Source: Alteromonas salexigens (GTDB lineage Bacteria; Pseudomonadota; Gammaproteobacteria; Enterobacterales; Alteromonadaceae). From it: DNA of 64,000 nt. This document shows positions 50,390-61,077 of the stretch, piece after piece. Location: the NCBI RefSeq assembly GCF_025628895.1, contig NZ_JAOTJC010000008.1:245315-309314 (forward strand). Reading direction: 5' to 3'. The translations under genes and the position numbers were made by a program. Each line of letters starts with the position of its first letter. Position 1 is the stretch's first letter. The notes under the pieces were generated by a model, which searched no databases, was not told where the DNA came from, and saw only the letters and a program-made list of their open reading frames with translations.

Positions 50390-50863
50390 ATGCTGTCTGA
50401 CTATCAACGTGCTGTATTACAGGTAATGGGTATTCCGGTATGGGAAGCTCAGGTGTTGCCCCAGGAAAAAACATCTGGTGATAGCACTGGTCAGCCTGAA
50501 ACCGCACAGACTCGCCCAGCGGGAAGTGGACGCCCGGTGGCTGACGGAGCCGCCAGACTGGCCGCGCTTCGCGCTCAGGTTACCACCAGTGATGACAAAG
50601 TTGCTAAGCCTGCGGCATCACCGAAGTCAGATACCCGCACCACGCGGTCGCTGACAGCAGAAGAGAGTCAGCATGCCGCCGCGTTGCTGAAAGATATTCA
50701 GCTGGCTGCCGAGAGTATCAATAGCGAACACACGCCGCTTGAGTTTGAAATAGGCGATGCCATGGCGAAAAGCGCTGGCCGCATTACCTTCCCGCAATCG
50801 CCCGTCACGTTGAGTGCCGCCCAGAAACGTCAGCTATGGCAACTGCTTTGGCAGCCCGGCTAA
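50390..50863 (+). CDS. holD: Probable DNA polymerase III psi subunit (HolD-like)
   Basis: A 157-residue protein without a strong family signature. Two hints suggest HolD: the N-terminus DYQRAVLQVMGIPVWE resembles the chi-binding segment of E. coli psi (RRDWQLQQLGITQW), and the C-terminus AAQKRQLWQLLWQP resembles the last helix (RAALWQQICTYE). A disordered stretch rich in Thr, Ala and Gly lies between (residues 25-80). The gene ends 3 nt before rimI, as holD sits next to rimI in E. coli. If correct it links the clamp loader to chi and SSB. Confidence 0.65.
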   Translation: MLSDYQRAVLQVMGIPVWEAQVLPQEKTSGDSTGQPETAQTRPAGSGRPVADGAARLAALRAQVTTSDDKVAKPAASPKSDTRTTRSLTAEESQHAAALLKDIQLAAESINSEHTPLEFEIGDAMAKSAGRITFPQSPVTLSAAQKRQLWQLLWQPG

Positions 50864-50866
50864 ACC

Positions 50867-51310
50867 ATGGGTAACGTAAGAACAATGCAGGCAGCGGATA
50901 TTCCCGCCGCCTATGCTATTCACCAGCAGGCTCAGCCTCGCCCCTGGTCGCCAGCCACCTTTGAAGATTGCACCCATACTCCCTACCACGGCCTGGTGGC
51001 TGAAAATGATTCGGTCGCAGGTTATGCACTTATTTTATGTGTTGCCGATGAAGCCACGCTGATGGATATTGCAGTGGCCGAATCTGCGCGCCGCAGCGGC
51101 ACCGGCAGTGCACTGCTCAGTCGCGTTATTCAGTATTGCCAGCAGTGCGGAATGCGCAGCTTGTTCCTGGAAGTCCGCGCTAATAATCCCGCCGCCATCG
51201 GTTTATATCGCAAGTATGGCTTTGAGCAAATCGACACCCGAAAAGGCTATTACAACACGCCCGAAGGTAAAATCGATGGCGTGATCATGCGCCGGGCACT
51301 TACAGCCTAG
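50867..51310 (+). CDS. rimI: Ribosomal protein S18-alanine N-acetyltransferase
   Basis: A 147-residue GNAT enzyme that acetylates the N-terminal alanine of ribosomal protein S18. The acetyl-CoA motif VAESARRSGTGSALLSRVIQYC and the RimI hallmark LFLEVRANNPAAIGLYRKYGFEQIDTRKGYYNTPEGKIDGVIM are present. It starts 3 nt after the HolD-like gene. Confidence 0.95.
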   Translation: MGNVRTMQAADIPAAYAIHQQAQPRPWSPATFEDCTHTPYHGLVAENDSVAGYALILCVADEATLMDIAVAESARRSGTGSALLSRVIQYCQQCGMRSLFLEVRANNPAAIGLYRKYGFEQIDTRKGYYNTPEGKIDGVIMRRALTA

Positions 51311-51424
51311 CTGACGCTCACCGGTACTGCGCTTTATTAACAGCCCTGGCAAACCCGTTATACAAAGCGTGTCGCCAGACGTAAGTGTCAGTGGCGCTGC
51401 GCAGCATCAATACCGCGCAGAACG

Positions 51425-52531
51425 CTACTTCAGCTGCACTGTTTTCCCTGTCTTTGCACTCTTTCTTGCTGCATCCAGAATTTCCACCACTATCATGTTG
51501 TTTTGAAGGGCTGATAAGTCGTGTGGAGCCACTGAAATGTCGCCATTAATAACGGCTTTAAAGTAGTGGAAGGGATCATGATAAGGGGCTTTCCGTTCGG
51601 GCAGCGTTTGCTTAGTCTCTGTAAAGTCATCATAACCTTCTGCGTGGCGCAGGCGATAGTCATACCGGTTGTCAGCGTACACCGCCCCGGTTTCACCATA
51701 TATCTCCATGTCTTTGCGCCCAATCGGCCAGTTCCATGAACCTTGTACAATCGCGTTAGCGTTGTCGTACCCTAAAATGATGATCGCTTCGTCATCAACT
51801 TTGGGGTTGTTCTCACGCTGTAACTGCTGCGTGAACGCTGTGACACTGCCAGGCTTTTTGCCTTCCATCAGCCAGGTCATTAAGTTTGCTCCATAACAGC
51901 CGAAGTCGACGATAGCACCGCCGCCGTTTTGTTCAGGATCCACTAACCAGTCTAAAAACTCGCTGTTTATCCCTAATTTCGCCGGCCCTTTATGACCATC
52001 ACGCACAATGACCTTGCGAATATCGCCGATTTCGCCGCTTTTTACAGCCTCATACGCGCTGTGATTGGACGGGTACCAGGTCGTTTCGTAGTTTGTGAGC
52101 AGGTGTATGTTGTGCTGCTCCGCAAGTTCTTGCATTTGCAGTGCATGCTCCATATTGATAGCCAGCGGCTTTTCAACCATCACATGCACACCTTTTGGTG
52201 CCGCTTTCTGCACCACCTCAAGATGCTCATAAATGGTGCCAAATGCGGTGATGGCCTCAATGTCTTCGGCGGCAAACATGGCGTCCATGGAGTCATACAC
52301 TTTATCCATCGAATAGTTGTGTTGTCTGGCGTACCGCTGCGCGAGATCTTTGTTTTCCTCTACAATGGCAACGATCTCGAATTCACCTTGCTTCTCACTG
52401 TCAAAAATCCAGTGAACATGGGTATGCGTGAGGCCCACAACTCCTATTTTCAGTTTTTCTGCGGCATGCACAGGGGCTACGGACAAGGCCATTAGCACCG
52501 TGCCTATCACTTTTCCGAATGATACTCTCAT
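51425..52531 (-). CDS. Exported Gfo/Idh/MocA-family oxidoreductase
   Basis: A 368-residue NAD(P)-dependent oxidoreductase fold preceded by a signal peptide (MRVSFGKVIGTVLMALSVAPVHA), which is unusual for this mostly cytoplasmic family but known for the glucose-fructose oxidoreductase type. The cofactor motif is KIGVVGLTHTHVHW (one Gly of GxGxxG is replaced), the catalytic EKP is in HVMVEKPLAINMEHA, and the later GGGAIVDFGCYGANLMTWLM is typical. The start is ATG 52531, supported by AGGAGA. Substrate unknown, probably a sugar derivative. Confidence 0.87.
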   Translation of the reverse strand: MRVSFGKVIGTVLMALSVAPVHAAEKLKIGVVGLTHTHVHWIFDSEKQGEFEIVAIVEENKDLAQRYARQHNYSMDKVYDSMDAMFAAEDIEAITAFGTIYEHLEVVQKAAPKGVHVMVEKPLAINMEHALQMQELAEQHNIHLLTNYETTWYPSNHSAYEAVKSGEIGDIRKVIVRDGHKGPAKLGINSEFLDWLVDPEQNGGGAIVDFGCYGANLMTWLMEGKKPGSVTAFTQQLQRENNPKVDDEAIIILGYDNANAIVQGSWNWPIGRKDMEIYGETGAVYADNRYDYRLRHAEGYDDFTETKQTLPERKAPYHDPFHYFKAVINGDISVAPHDLSALQNNMIVVEILDAARKSAKTGKTVQLK

Positions 52532-52794
52532 TGTTTCTCCTGTAAGTGGGTTGAGCACTTCACCATACTATTGCCGGTCAGCAACGAATGAGTATTTACT
52601 GATTCTGTCTGACTTTGTTACCTCATTGGCCGGGACTTTTGATAGCCCTGTGTACCGCTCCCGCGTTAAAAACCACTTTAAATAGACTCAGCATCGCTTG
52701 CATATAACGAGGAAGTATAGACTGACAATAGGCGGCGGATTAATGGTATGTCAGACTTGAACAAGTGTTCAGCAAACGAGGCCTGAAAGCCAGT

Positions 52795-53097
52795 ATGACA
52801 AAAGTAACCAACCAGACGTTGTTTTCCGCCAGGCGACTATCGGTCAATCTTGTGACGTATCCTCAGGGGCACAAAGTGTTGCGCCACAACGACCCGATGG
52901 GCAGTGGCCGCTACTATAAACTCAATGTAGTGCTGCAGAAGCCTGAAAAGGGGGGCGTATTTCATGCCGATAAACTGATATTCAGTTTATTTAACAGGGT
53001 GTTTCTGTTTCGGCCTGATCTGCATAGTCACAGCGTGACCAAAATTGAACAGGGGCAGAGAAAGTTACTTTCTGTAGCGCTTAACTTACCTGGGTAA
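52795..53097 (+). CDS. Small 2OG-Fe(II) oxygenase-like protein
   Basis: A 100-residue protein resembling the core of a prolyl-4-hydroxylase-type 2OG-Fe(II) dioxygenase: LRHNDPMGSGRYYKLNVVLQKPEKGGVFHAD carries the HxD iron pair, and HSHSVTKIEQGQRKLLSVALNL carries the distal His and the 2OG-binding Arg. It is about half the usual length, so perhaps a minimal single-sheet domain. No ribosome binding site was clear before ATG 52795. Substrate unknown. Confidence 0.7.
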   Translation: MTKVTNQTLFSARRLSVNLVTYPQGHKVLRHNDPMGSGRYYKLNVVLQKPEKGGVFHADKLIFSLFNRVFLFRPDLHSHSVTKIEQGQRKLLSVALNLPG

Positions 53098-53270
53098 TCA
53101 CAGGTTACCGGTCATTAAACAAGGCTAAAACTGCATTACACCAGACAAACACGAAAGTAATACTAAGCGGCGAAAGGTAACCGGCTGTCCTGGCCATCCA
53201 TCAGGCATTCAAATTCAGGCCATAAGCGGGTACAATTCGCGCCCTTAATATCAACAACCCAGAATGCTGC

Positions 53271-54851
53271 ATGTCATTAGCTCAAGAAATTGCCAAACGG
53301 CGCACGTTTGCGATCATTTCGCACCCCGACGCCGGTAAAACGACCATTACCGAAAAAGTTCTGCTGTTCGGCCGTGCGCTGCAGACCGCAGGAACGGTAA
53401 AGGGGAAGAAGTCTGGTCAACACGCTAAGTCTGACTGGATGGAAATGGAAAAAGAGCGGGGGATCTCTGTGACTACCTCCGTGATGCAGTTTCCCTATAG
53501 CGATCATCTGGTAAATCTGCTGGATACCCCGGGGCACGAAGACTTCTCGGAAGATACTTACCGGACACTGACTGCGGTCGATTCCTGTCTGATGGTGATT
53601 GATGCAGCGAAAGGGGTCGAGGCACGTACCCGTAAACTCATGGAAGTCACCCGGTTGCGGGACACCCCCATTCTGACGTTCATGAACAAGCTTGACCGCG
53701 ATATCCGTGATCCTATGGAATTGCTGGACGAAGTAGAAACCGAGCTGGATATTTTGTGTGCGCCGATCACCTGGCCGATTGGCAGTGGCAAAGGGTTCAA
53801 AGGTGTTTACCACCTGTACCGCGATGAAGTTATTTTGTATCAGAGCGGGCAGGGCCACACGATCCAGGACGTGCGTATTATTAACGGGTTAGATAACCCG
53901 GACGTCGAGGCGGCGGTAGGCAGTGACTTAGCAGAGACGTTACGCGATGAGCTGGAACTGGTGCGCGGCGCCTCCAATGAGTTCGATAAAGAGCTGTTTC
54001 TGGATGGGCAGTTGACCCCGGTTTTCTTCGGTACTGCACTCGGTAACTTTGGCGTGGATCATATGCTTGACGGGCTGGTGGAATGGGCGCCTGCGCCACA
54101 GGGTCGGGAAACCGAAGACGGCAGTATTGAGGCCAGCAGTGACACTTTCAGTGGCTTCGTGTTTAAAATACAGGCCAATATGGATCCCCGTCACCGTGAC
54201 CGTATTGCGTTTTGTCGCATTGTGTCAGGCAAATACCAGAAAGGCATGAAGATGCGTCACTCACGCATCAATAAAGATATCCGTATATCCGATGCACTGA
54301 CGTTCCTGGCGGGCGACCGAGAGCTACTTGAAGAAGCCTACGCTGGTGACATCATTGGCTTGCATAACCACGGCACCATCCGGATTGGTGATACCTTCAC
54401 TGCGGGCGAAAATTTCCGGTTTACCGGTATCCCTAACTTTGCGCCTGAGTTGTTCAAGCGCATCCGTCTGCGCGATCCGCTCAAGCAAAAGCAACTGCTG
54501 AAGGGGCTTATTCAGTTATCAGAAGAAGGGGCGGTGCAGGTGTTCCGGCCCATGGCAAATAACGATCTGATTGTCGGGGCGGTGGGCGTGCTGCAGTTTG
54601 ACGTGGTGGTTGCCCGCCTGAAAGCGGAATACAATGTAGATGCGCTGTATGAACACGTAAACGTGAGTACGGCCCGCTGGGTATACAGCAACGACGAGAA
54701 AAAGCTGGATGAGTTCCGCCGTAAGGCCGAGCAGAACCTGGCGCTGGATGGCGGCGATAACCTGACGTACATTGCGCCGACCATGGTGAACCTGCAGCTA
54801 TCGCAGGAACGCTACCCGGATATTGAATTTAAGCATACGCGCGAACATTAA
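53271..54851 (+). CDS. prfC: Peptide chain release factor 3
   Basis: A 526-residue translational GTPase that recycles RF1 and RF2 from the ribosome. G1 is [10 protein letters not shown]3 [16 protein letters not shown], and G4 MNKLDRD; the switch I segment lies around [22 protein letters not shown]. The C-terminal domains II and III follow (about residues 290-526). Length equals that of E. coli RF3 (529). It precedes argS by 13 nt. Confidence 0.97.
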   Translation: MSLAQEIAKRRTFAIISHPDAGKTTITEKVLLFGRALQTAGTVKGKKSGQHAKSDWMEMEKERGISVTTSVMQFPYSDHLVNLLDTPGHEDFSEDTYRTLTAVDSCLMVIDAAKGVEARTRKLMEVTRLRDTPILTFMNKLDRDIRDPMELLDEVETELDILCAPITWPIGSGKGFKGVYHLYRDEVILYQSGQGHTIQDVRIINGLDNPDVEAAVGSDLAETLRDELELVRGASNEFDKELFLDGQLTPVFFGTALGNFGVDHMLDGLVEWAPAPQGRETEDGSIEASSDTFSGFVFKIQANMDPRHRDRIAFCRIVSGKYQKGMKMRHSRINKDIRISDALTFLAGDRELLEEAYAGDIIGLHNHGTIRIGDTFTAGENFRFTGIPNFAPELFKRIRLRDPLKQKQLLKGLIQLSEEGAVQVFRPMANNDLIVGAVGVLQFDVVVARLKAEYNVDALYEHVNVSTARWVYSNDEKKLDEFRRKAEQNLALDGGDNLTYIAPTMVNLQLSQERYPDIEFKHTREH

Positions 54852-54864
54852 GATTAAGACAACT

Positions 54865-56595
54865 ATGAATATACATGCATTATTGGTAAACCGGTTTGCC
54901 GAAGCGCTGGAAAAACTCGACGTTACTGACGCGCCGGTTCCGGTATCGCGCAGCGCGCGTCCCGAGTTTGGTGAGTACCAGTTTAATGGCGCCATGGCGC
55001 TGGCCAAAAAGCTTAAACAGAAGCCCCGCGATATTGCTGAGCGTATCCTTGAGGCCGTAACCCTGGATGATGTGGCAGAAAAGCTGGAAATTGCCGGTCC
55101 GGGTTTTATCAATATTCACCTCAAAGACGCCTGGCTGGCCAATCAGTGTGAGCTGGCGCTGCACGATCCCCGCCTGGGCATAGCGAAAGCGCCGCAGCAG
55201 AATGTGGTGGTAGACTACTCGTCACCGAATCTGGCGAAAGAAATGCACGTGGGTCACCTGCGTACCACTATCATCGGTGATGCCGTGGTGAAGGTACTGG
55301 AATTTTTAGGCCACAATGTTATTCGTCAGAATCACATGGGTGACTGGGGTACCCAGTTTGGCATGCTGCTGGCGCATCTGTCAGACAAGCTTCAGGAAGA
55401 AGTTGCCGAAACGGCATTGTCAGATCTGGAAGATTTCTACCGTGAAGCCAAGATCCGCTTCGACGAGGAAGAAGGTTTTGCTGATCGCGCCCGTGAGTAC
55501 GTCGTTAAGCTGCAAGGCGGTGATGAACGATGCATCGCGTTGTGGGAGCGTTTCATTGACATCTCTATCAAACATTCTGAAGAGGTGTATGAAAAGCTGA
55601 ATGTCAGCCTGACCCGTGACGACATCATGGGCGAGTCGGCGTATAACCACGACCTGGCCAATGTGGTCGCTGAGCTTAAAGCTCAGGGCATCGCGGTAGA
55701 AGACCAGGGCGCACAGGTGGTATTTTTACCCGAGCTTGCAGACAAAGAAGGCAACCCGGCGGTGTATATTGTACAAAAGTCGGGTGGCGGTTACCTGTAT
55801 GCCACTACCGATCTGGCAGCCATGCGTTATCGCAGCGGCAAACTTAATGCCGATCGTACCCTCATTCTAACCGATGCCCGCCAGGCGCTACACTTTAAGC
55901 AAACCGAGCTGGTAGGGCGCAAAGCCGGCTTTATGCAACCAGAGCAGACCTACGAGCACTGCCCGTTCGGTATGATGCTGGGAAGTGACGGCAAGCCGTT
56001 TAAAACCCGCAGTGGCGGCACGGTGAAACTGGCGGCGTTACTGGATGAAGCCATTGAGCGGGCCGGCAATCTGATTGCCCAGCGTGACAGTGACCTTAGT
56101 GAGGTAGAGCTGAGTGACGTGGCGCGCAAAGTGGGTATTGGCGCAGTGAAGTATGCGGATCTCAGTAAAAACCGTACCACTGATTACATGTTTAACTGGG
56201 ACAGCATGCTTAGCTTCGAGGGCAACACGGCCCCGTACCTGCAATATGCCTATACCCGGGTGAAAAGTATCTTCCGTAAGGCTGGCGTGTCACTGGCTAC
56301 ACTACCCGGTGAAATCACTCTTACTGAACCCCAGGAGCACCACCTTGCCGTGCTGTTAATGCAGTTCGAAGAAGTGATTAATGTGGTTTCACGGGATGCC
56401 ACACCACACGTACTGTGTACGTATCTGTATGATGTGGCCAGCGCCTTTATGTCGTTTTATGAGGCCTGTCCAATCCTGAAAGACGACACCGCCCAGCCGG
56501 TGCGCGAGAGTCGTCTGGCGCTGGCAGCGCTGGTTTCCAGAACCCTGGAACGGGGTCTGGCGCTACTGGGTATCGATACGCTCGAAAAAATGTAA
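54865..56595 (+). CDS. argS: Arginine-tRNA ligase
   Basis: Class Ia aminoacyl-tRNA synthetase of 576 residues. An N-terminal Add-1 domain (ARPEFGEYQFNGAMALAKKL) recognises the tRNA D loop; the HIGH motif is in VVDYSSPNLAKEMHVGHLRTTIIGD; the second signature resides near MFNWDSMLSFEGNTAPYLQYAYTRV; a DALR anticodon-binding domain ends the protein. The start at ATG 54865 avoids overlap with prfC. A terminator follows. Confidence 0.97.
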   Translation: MNIHALLVNRFAEALEKLDVTDAPVPVSRSARPEFGEYQFNGAMALAKKLKQKPRDIAERILEAVTLDDVAEKLEIAGPGFINIHLKDAWLANQCELALHDPRLGIAKAPQQNVVVDYSSPNLAKEMHVGHLRTTIIGDAVVKVLEFLGHNVIRQNHMGDWGTQFGMLLAHLSDKLQEEVAETALSDLEDFYREAKIRFDEEEGFADRAREYVVKLQGGDERCIALWERFIDISIKHSEEVYEKLNVSLTRDDIMGESAYNHDLANVVAELKAQGIAVEDQGAQVVFLPELADKEGNPAVYIVQKSGGGYLYATTDLAAMRYRSGKLNADRTLILTDARQALHFKQTELVGRKAGFMQPEQTYEHCPFGMMLGSDGKPFKTRSGGTVKLAALLDEAIERAGNLIAQRDSDLSEVELSDVARKVGIGAVKYADLSKNRTTDYMFNWDSMLSFEGNTAPYLQYAYTRVKSIFRKAGVSLATLPGEITLTEPQEHHLAVLLMQFEEVINVVSRDATPHVLCTYLYDVASAFMSFYEACPILKDDTAQPVRESRLALAALVSRTLERGLALLGIDTLEKM

Positions 56596-56618
56596 CAGTC
56601 GGCGTAGACTGGCGAAAT

Positions 56619-56648
56619 AAAGGCAGTGTGATTACACTGCCTTTTTTA
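56619..56648 (+). terminator. Terminator of argS
   Basis: AAAGGCAGTGT and ACACTGCCTTT form an 11-bp stem around GATT, followed by TTT. Confidence 0.92.
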
Positions 56649-56763
56649 TTGCTGGTAGTAAACGTGGACACCCAGTTGGGGTGCCTGACGTATTATGCTA
56701 GCCGGCCTGCGCAAACAAACAGGTCGCCTGACAATAACAATGACAGTAACACTGGAGCATACT

Positions 56764-57342
56764 ATGGCGAAATTACTGGCCTTTGCCGGCAGTACCCGCA
56801 AGCAATCATTTAATCAGTCTGTGCTGGATGTGGCCGTCGCTGGCGCCCGGGAAGCGGGTGCAGAGGTGACTGAAATATCTTTGGCCGACTTCGACATGCC
56901 ACTGTTCAATGAAGATGAGGAAGCCGAACACGGCATTCCAGCCTCTGCACAGGCATTCAAAGAACTGATGATGTCTCACGACGGCTTTCTGATTGCCTCA
57001 CCGGAATACAATTCCGCATACCCGGCGATACTGAAAAATGCCATCGACTGGGCTTCCCGCCCCGCCGGAGATGAAAAAATTCTGGCAGCATTTCGCGGCA
57101 AGGTAGCCGGGATCATGGCGGCCTCGGCCGGCGGTCTGGGTGGCTTGCGGGTGCTGGTGGTACTACGCATGCTGTTGGAAAACCTCGGCACCATGGTAAT
57201 GCCCACTCAGCGCGCAGTCGCCAAGGTCGATACCCTGAGAAACGATGACGGCACCATTAGCGACGAAAAAACCATCAAACAACTTAAAGCGCTGGGTAAA
57301 CAAACCGCTGAACTTGCCCGCAAAATGCGCGCAGACAGTTAA
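56764..57342 (+). CDS. NADPH-dependent FMN reductase family protein
   Basis: A 192-residue flavodoxin-fold reductase (chromate reductase/azoreductase type). The FMN phosphate loop is AGSTRKQSFNQSVL, and the FMN-binding SPEYNSAYPAILKNAIDWASRP with the conserved SPEYN is diagnostic, followed by MAASAGGLGGLRVL. A GGAG site precedes the ATG. It probably reduces quinones or metals; alone between argS and prfB. Confidence 0.92.
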   Translation: MAKLLAFAGSTRKQSFNQSVLDVAVAGAREAGAEVTEISLADFDMPLFNEDEEAEHGIPASAQAFKELMMSHDGFLIASPEYNSAYPAILKNAIDWASRPAGDEKILAAFRGKVAGIMAASAGGLGGLRVLVVLRMLLENLGTMVMPTQRAVAKVDTLRNDDGTISDEKTIKQLKALGKQTAELARKMRADS

Positions 57343-57522
57343 ACAGTCAAAAAAACGGTGTGCTCGCAGCTGGCGACGCACCGGCAATTTCTTTGCGCTT
57401 TCTCGCGCCCACGCTATCAAAATTGTCGTAAATTCGTTACTATCCGCGGTCTTGTACGAAATGCGTAACGCAAGATAGCGGTCTGCTGTCTGCGTGTTTG
57501 ATCAAAGGTAAATGCACAGACT

Positions 57523-58621
57523 ATGTTTGAAACCAATCCTGTCTATCAATCGCTAAAAGACATCCGTGAGCGTACCGAAGCGCTTAGGGGGTATCTTTGA
57601 CTTCGATGCCAAGTCAGAGCGATTAGAAGAAGTTAACCGAGAGCTGGAAAACCCGGATGTTTGGAACGACCCTGAGCGGGCGCAGGCGCTGGGTAAAGAG
57701 AAGGTCGCCCTGGAGCAGGTGGTCGAAACCATTCAACACCTGGAGCAGGGCTCGGAAGATGTAGAAGGGCTGGTGGATCTGGCCGTAGAAGCAGAAGACG
57801 AAGAAACCTTCGAGGAAGCCCAGACCGAAATGCAGGGCCTGATCGAACAGCTGGAAAAGCTGGAATTCCGCCGGATGTTCTCCGGACCGAACGACAGCTG
57901 CTTTGCTTATATCGACTTACAAGCCGGTTCCGGTGGGACAGAAGCCCAGGATTGGGCAAACATGTTACTGCGTATGTACTTGCGCTGGGGCGAAGCCCAT
58001 GGCTTTAAAACCGAGCTGATTGAAGTCTCCGATGGGGATGTGGCCGGTATTAAGAGTGCCACAATTCGCGTGGAAGGTGAGTATGCCTTTGGCTGGTTGC
58101 GTACCGAAACCGGGGTCCACCGGTTAGTGCGTAAATCGCCGTTCGATTCGGGCAATCGCCGTCATACCTCGTTCTCTTCGGCGTTTGTGTACCCGGAAAT
58201 TGATGATGATATTGAAATTGATATCAATCCCTCAGACTTGCGGATAGACACCTACCGGGCATCCGGTGCGGGTGGTCAGCACGTTAACCGGACTGATTCT
58301 GCTGTACGGATCACTCACGAACCCACGGGGATAGTGGTGCAGTGTCAGAACGACCGTTCCCAGCACAAGAATAAAGATCAGGCGATGAAGCAGTTAAAAG
58401 CCAAGCTGTATGAGTTTGAGCTGCAAAAGCAAACCGCTGAAAAACAAGCCATGGAAGACAACAAGTCAGACATCGGGTGGGGCAGTCAGATACGCTCTTA
58501 CGTGCTGGATGACTCACGCATTAAAGATCTGCGTACCGGGGTAGAAACCCGTAATACCCAGGCCGTGCTGGACGGCGACCTGGATAAATTTATCGAAGCG
58601 AGCCTGAAATCAGGTCTGTAA
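57523..58621 (+). CDS. prfB: Peptide chain release factor 2, with programmed +1 frameshift
   Basis: Release factor for UGA and UAA stops, about 365 residues. The first 25 codons (from ATG 57523) end at an in-frame TGA (57598-57600); synthesis goes on in the +1 frame from GAC. The frame reads through SPF ([17 protein letters not shown], the codon-recognition tripeptide) and GGQ ([19 protein letters not shown], the catalytic motif). The frameshift signal is annotated separately. It is upstream of lysS by 25 nt, as in E. coli. Confidence 0.97.
57586..57601 (+). promoter_or_regulatory. prfB programmed +1 frameshift site
   Basis: AGGGGG-TAT-CTT-TGA-C: an internal Shine-Dalgarno-like AGGGGG (57586-57591), three nucleotides, slippery CTT (57595-57597), stop TGA and C. 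It matches the E. coli prfB signal, where low RF2 promotes slippage at CTT and self-regulation. Confidence 0.97.
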
Positions 58622-58646
58622 ACGAACATGAGCAAGTGAACAGGTT

Positions 58647-60197
58647 ATGACCGACCAACAAACAGACGAAAATAAATTGATTGCTGAGCGCCGGGCAAAA
58701 CTGAGCGCAATTCGGGAACAATGCCGTGCCAACGGTTTCCCTAACGCTTTCCGTCGCGAAAATTATGCCGAAGAGTTGCAGGCAGAATTCGGTGAGCTGG
58801 ACAAAGAAACGCTGGAAGCGAAAGGGCACCATGTAAGTATTGCCGGCAGGATCATGGCAAAACGCGGGCCGTTTTTACTGTTGCAGGATATGACTGGCCG
58901 GATCCAGGCCTACGCAGCGAAAGACGTGCAGAAAGACATTAAAGCCACCTATGGCGCGCTGGATATCGGCGACATTATCGGTGTGTCTGGCGCTCTGCAT
59001 AAGTCGGGCAAAGGCGATTTGTACGTAAATATGGAAAAGTACCAGCTGCTGACCAAAGCTCTGCGTCCGCTGCCTGAAAAGTTTCATGGTCTGAGCGATC
59101 AGGAAACCAAGTACCGTCAGCGTTATGTTGACCTGATCACCAGTGAGCAAACCCGTCAGACGTTTATGGTGCGTAGCCGTATTATCAGCGGTATTCGGCA
59201 GTATCTGACAACCCGCAATTACCTGGAAGTGGAAACGCCGATGCTACAGGTCATTCCGGGTGGTGCCACGGCCAAGCCGTTTACTACTCACCACAATGCC
59301 ATGGATATCGATATGTACCTGCGTATTGCGCCGGAACTGTATCTGAAACGCCTGGTAGTGGGTGGCTTCGAGCGTGTCTTCGAAATTAACCGTAACTTCC
59401 GTAACGAAGGCCTGTCTACCCGACACAACCCTGAGTTCACCATGCTTGAGTTTTATCAGGCGTATGCGGATTACCATGATCTGATGAACCTCACCGAAGA
59501 TATGCTGCGTACCCTGGCGGAGGATATTCTGGGCACCACCACACTGGTTAACACTGTGCGGGATGCTGAGGGCAATGTGACTGAAGAGAAACAGTATGAC
59601 TTCGGTCAGCCTTTCGAGCGTCTGAGCATGGGAGACGCCATCCTGAAATACTGGCCAGAGGCGAACGAGGCCGCTATCCGCGACCCGGAAGCCCATCTGG
59701 ATGAGCTGAAAGCCATGGCCAAGCAGCTGCATATTAAAGAACCTGAAGTGGACGGGATCTGGGGTGCAGGTAAATACCTGTGCGAGATTTTCGAAGCCAC
59801 GGCTGAAGAGAAGCTGGAGCAACCCACATTCATTACAGAATACCCGTGGGAAGTGTCACCGCTGGCTCGTCGTAATGACAATAACCCGTTTATTACTGAC
59901 CGCTTTGAATTCTTTGTGGGTGGCCGGGAAATTGCCAACGGCTTCTCGGAGCTGAACGATCCTGAAGATCAGGCCGAACGGTTCCGCAAGCAGGTTGAAG
60001 AAAAAGATGCCGGTGATGACGAAGCGATGCACTTCGATGAAGACTATATCCGTGCGCTGGAGTATGGCTTACCGCCGACCGCCGGTGAAGGAATTGGTAT
60101 TGATCGTCTGGCCATGCTGTTTACTGACAGCCCAACCATTAAAGACGTGATCCTGTTCCCGCACATGAAGCCGCAGGATAAACCTACTGCTGAGTAA
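58647..60197 (+). CDS. lysS: Lysine-tRNA ligase (class II)
   Basis: A 516-residue class II synthetase: an N-terminal OB-fold anticodon-binding domain ([32 protein letters not shown]), motif 2 [30 protein letters not shown], and motif 3 [14 protein letters not shown]. Downstream of prfB as in enterobacteria. Its stop overlaps the convergent panE stop by 14 nt. Confidence 0.98.
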   Translation: MTDQQTDENKLIAERRAKLSAIREQCRANGFPNAFRRENYAEELQAEFGELDKETLEAKGHHVSIAGRIMAKRGPFLLLQDMTGRIQAYAAKDVQKDIKATYGALDIGDIIGVSGALHKSGKGDLYVNMEKYQLLTKALRPLPEKFHGLSDQETKYRQRYVDLITSEQTRQTFMVRSRIISGIRQYLTTRNYLEVETPMLQVIPGGATAKPFTTHHNAMDIDMYLRIAPELYLKRLVVGGFERVFEINRNFRNEGLSTRHNPEFTMLEFYQAYADYHDLMNLTEDMLRTLAEDILGTTTLVNTVRDAEGNVTEEKQYDFGQPFERLSMGDAILKYWPEANEAAIRDPEAHLDELKAMAKQLHIKEPEVDGIWGAGKYLCEIFEATAEEKLEQPTFITEYPWEVSPLARRNDNNPFITDRFEFFVGGREIANGFSELNDPEDQAERFRKQVEEKDAGDDEAMHFDEDYIRALEYGLPPTAGEGIGIDRLAMLFTDSPTIKDVILFPHMKPQDKPTAE

Positions 60198-61077
60198 GTG
60201 CGTGAATTTGTGAGACCAGAAGGGCATTGGCGGGAACGTCAATGCCCTTTTTCTTTGCCTGCGCTATCAGGTAGCCGTTGATCCCGGCTATTTCGGTGGG
60301 GCGCTGGTGGGCCACGTCCTGGTGCATGCTGGAATAGTTGTCAGCGGTGGCCCTGGCTACCTGATAAATTTGCGCCTGAAGCTCACTGGCAGATAACGGG
60401 TGGCTGCACGCACTGATCACCTGGGCAATTTCCCCGCTTAAACGGGCAATCAGCTGTTGGTATGCGGGCGACAGTAAGCCACCGTTCTGAATATCATTGA
60501 GCGCAGTGAGTGGATTAATCACGGCATTAATGGCCAGCTTATTCCAGAAAGCCTGAGCAACTTGAGGGTGCCAGTGTAACTCTGGCAGACAGGCTGACAG
60601 TAATTTCAGTACGCTCTTATCGTGGGCGTCTGGCTCGCCTGGACGCGCCCAGCGGCCGATGAGTGACTCGCCCATACCTGTTTGTCGAGTCTCCCGGGAC
60701 GACACTTTCATGGCTGCCTGGCGGGTAGTGACTGAGTATATTGGCTGAACTATGCCTAGTTCCTGGGCTGCCTCATAACCGCCCATGCCATTATGCAGCA
60801 GTACCACCGGTGAGTCAGGGTGCAAAAACGGCTGCCATTGCTTCAGGGCAGCGTGAAGCTGATGCACCTTGAGTGGCAATAACAGGCAGTCGTTCTGAGT
60901 TAGTTTGGCAGACTCTGCGAATGCCTCTGGCAGGGTAATACTGATTCCCTGAAACAGGCTGACCTTTATGCGTGGACCGTTAGCCCGGGTAAAGACCCGG
61001 CAGGGCACTGAGGTATGATATGCCTGCGCCGCAATCAGTGAGCCTATCGCGCCCTGACCAACAATATTAAGGCGCAT
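60184..61077 (-). CDS. panE: 2-dehydropantoate 2-reductase
   Basis: NADPH-dependent ketopantoate reductase of the pantothenate pathway, 297 residues. The N-terminus [19 protein letters not shown] carries the Rossmann motif GxGxx[14 protein letters not shown] is typical, and the conserved catalytic lysine is expected in [20 protein letters not shown]. The start at ATG 61077 begins the Rossmann fold; it overlaps the end of the upstream pseudouridine synthase gene by 11 nt. Confidence 0.93.
   Translation of the reverse strand: MRLNIVGQGAIGSLIAAQAYHTSVPCRVFTRANGPRIKVSLFQGISITLPEAFAESAKLTQNDCLLLPLKVHQLHAALKQWQPFLHPDSPVVLLHNGMGGYEAAQELGIVQPIYSVTTRQAAMKVSSRETRQTGMGESLIGRWARPGEPDAHDKSVLKLLSACLPELHWHPQVAQAFWNKLAINAVINPLTALNDIQNGGLLSPAYQQLIARLSGEIAQVISACSHPLSASELQAQIYQVARATADNYSSMHQDVAHQRPTEIAGINGYLIAQAKKKGIDVPANALLVSQIHALTQQ

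Noticed and set aside
53277..53858. 193-codon minus-strand frame
   Set aside because: Antisense of the GTPase domain of prfC.
59244..59822. 192-codon minus-strand frame
   Set aside because: Antisense of the catalytic domain of lysS.
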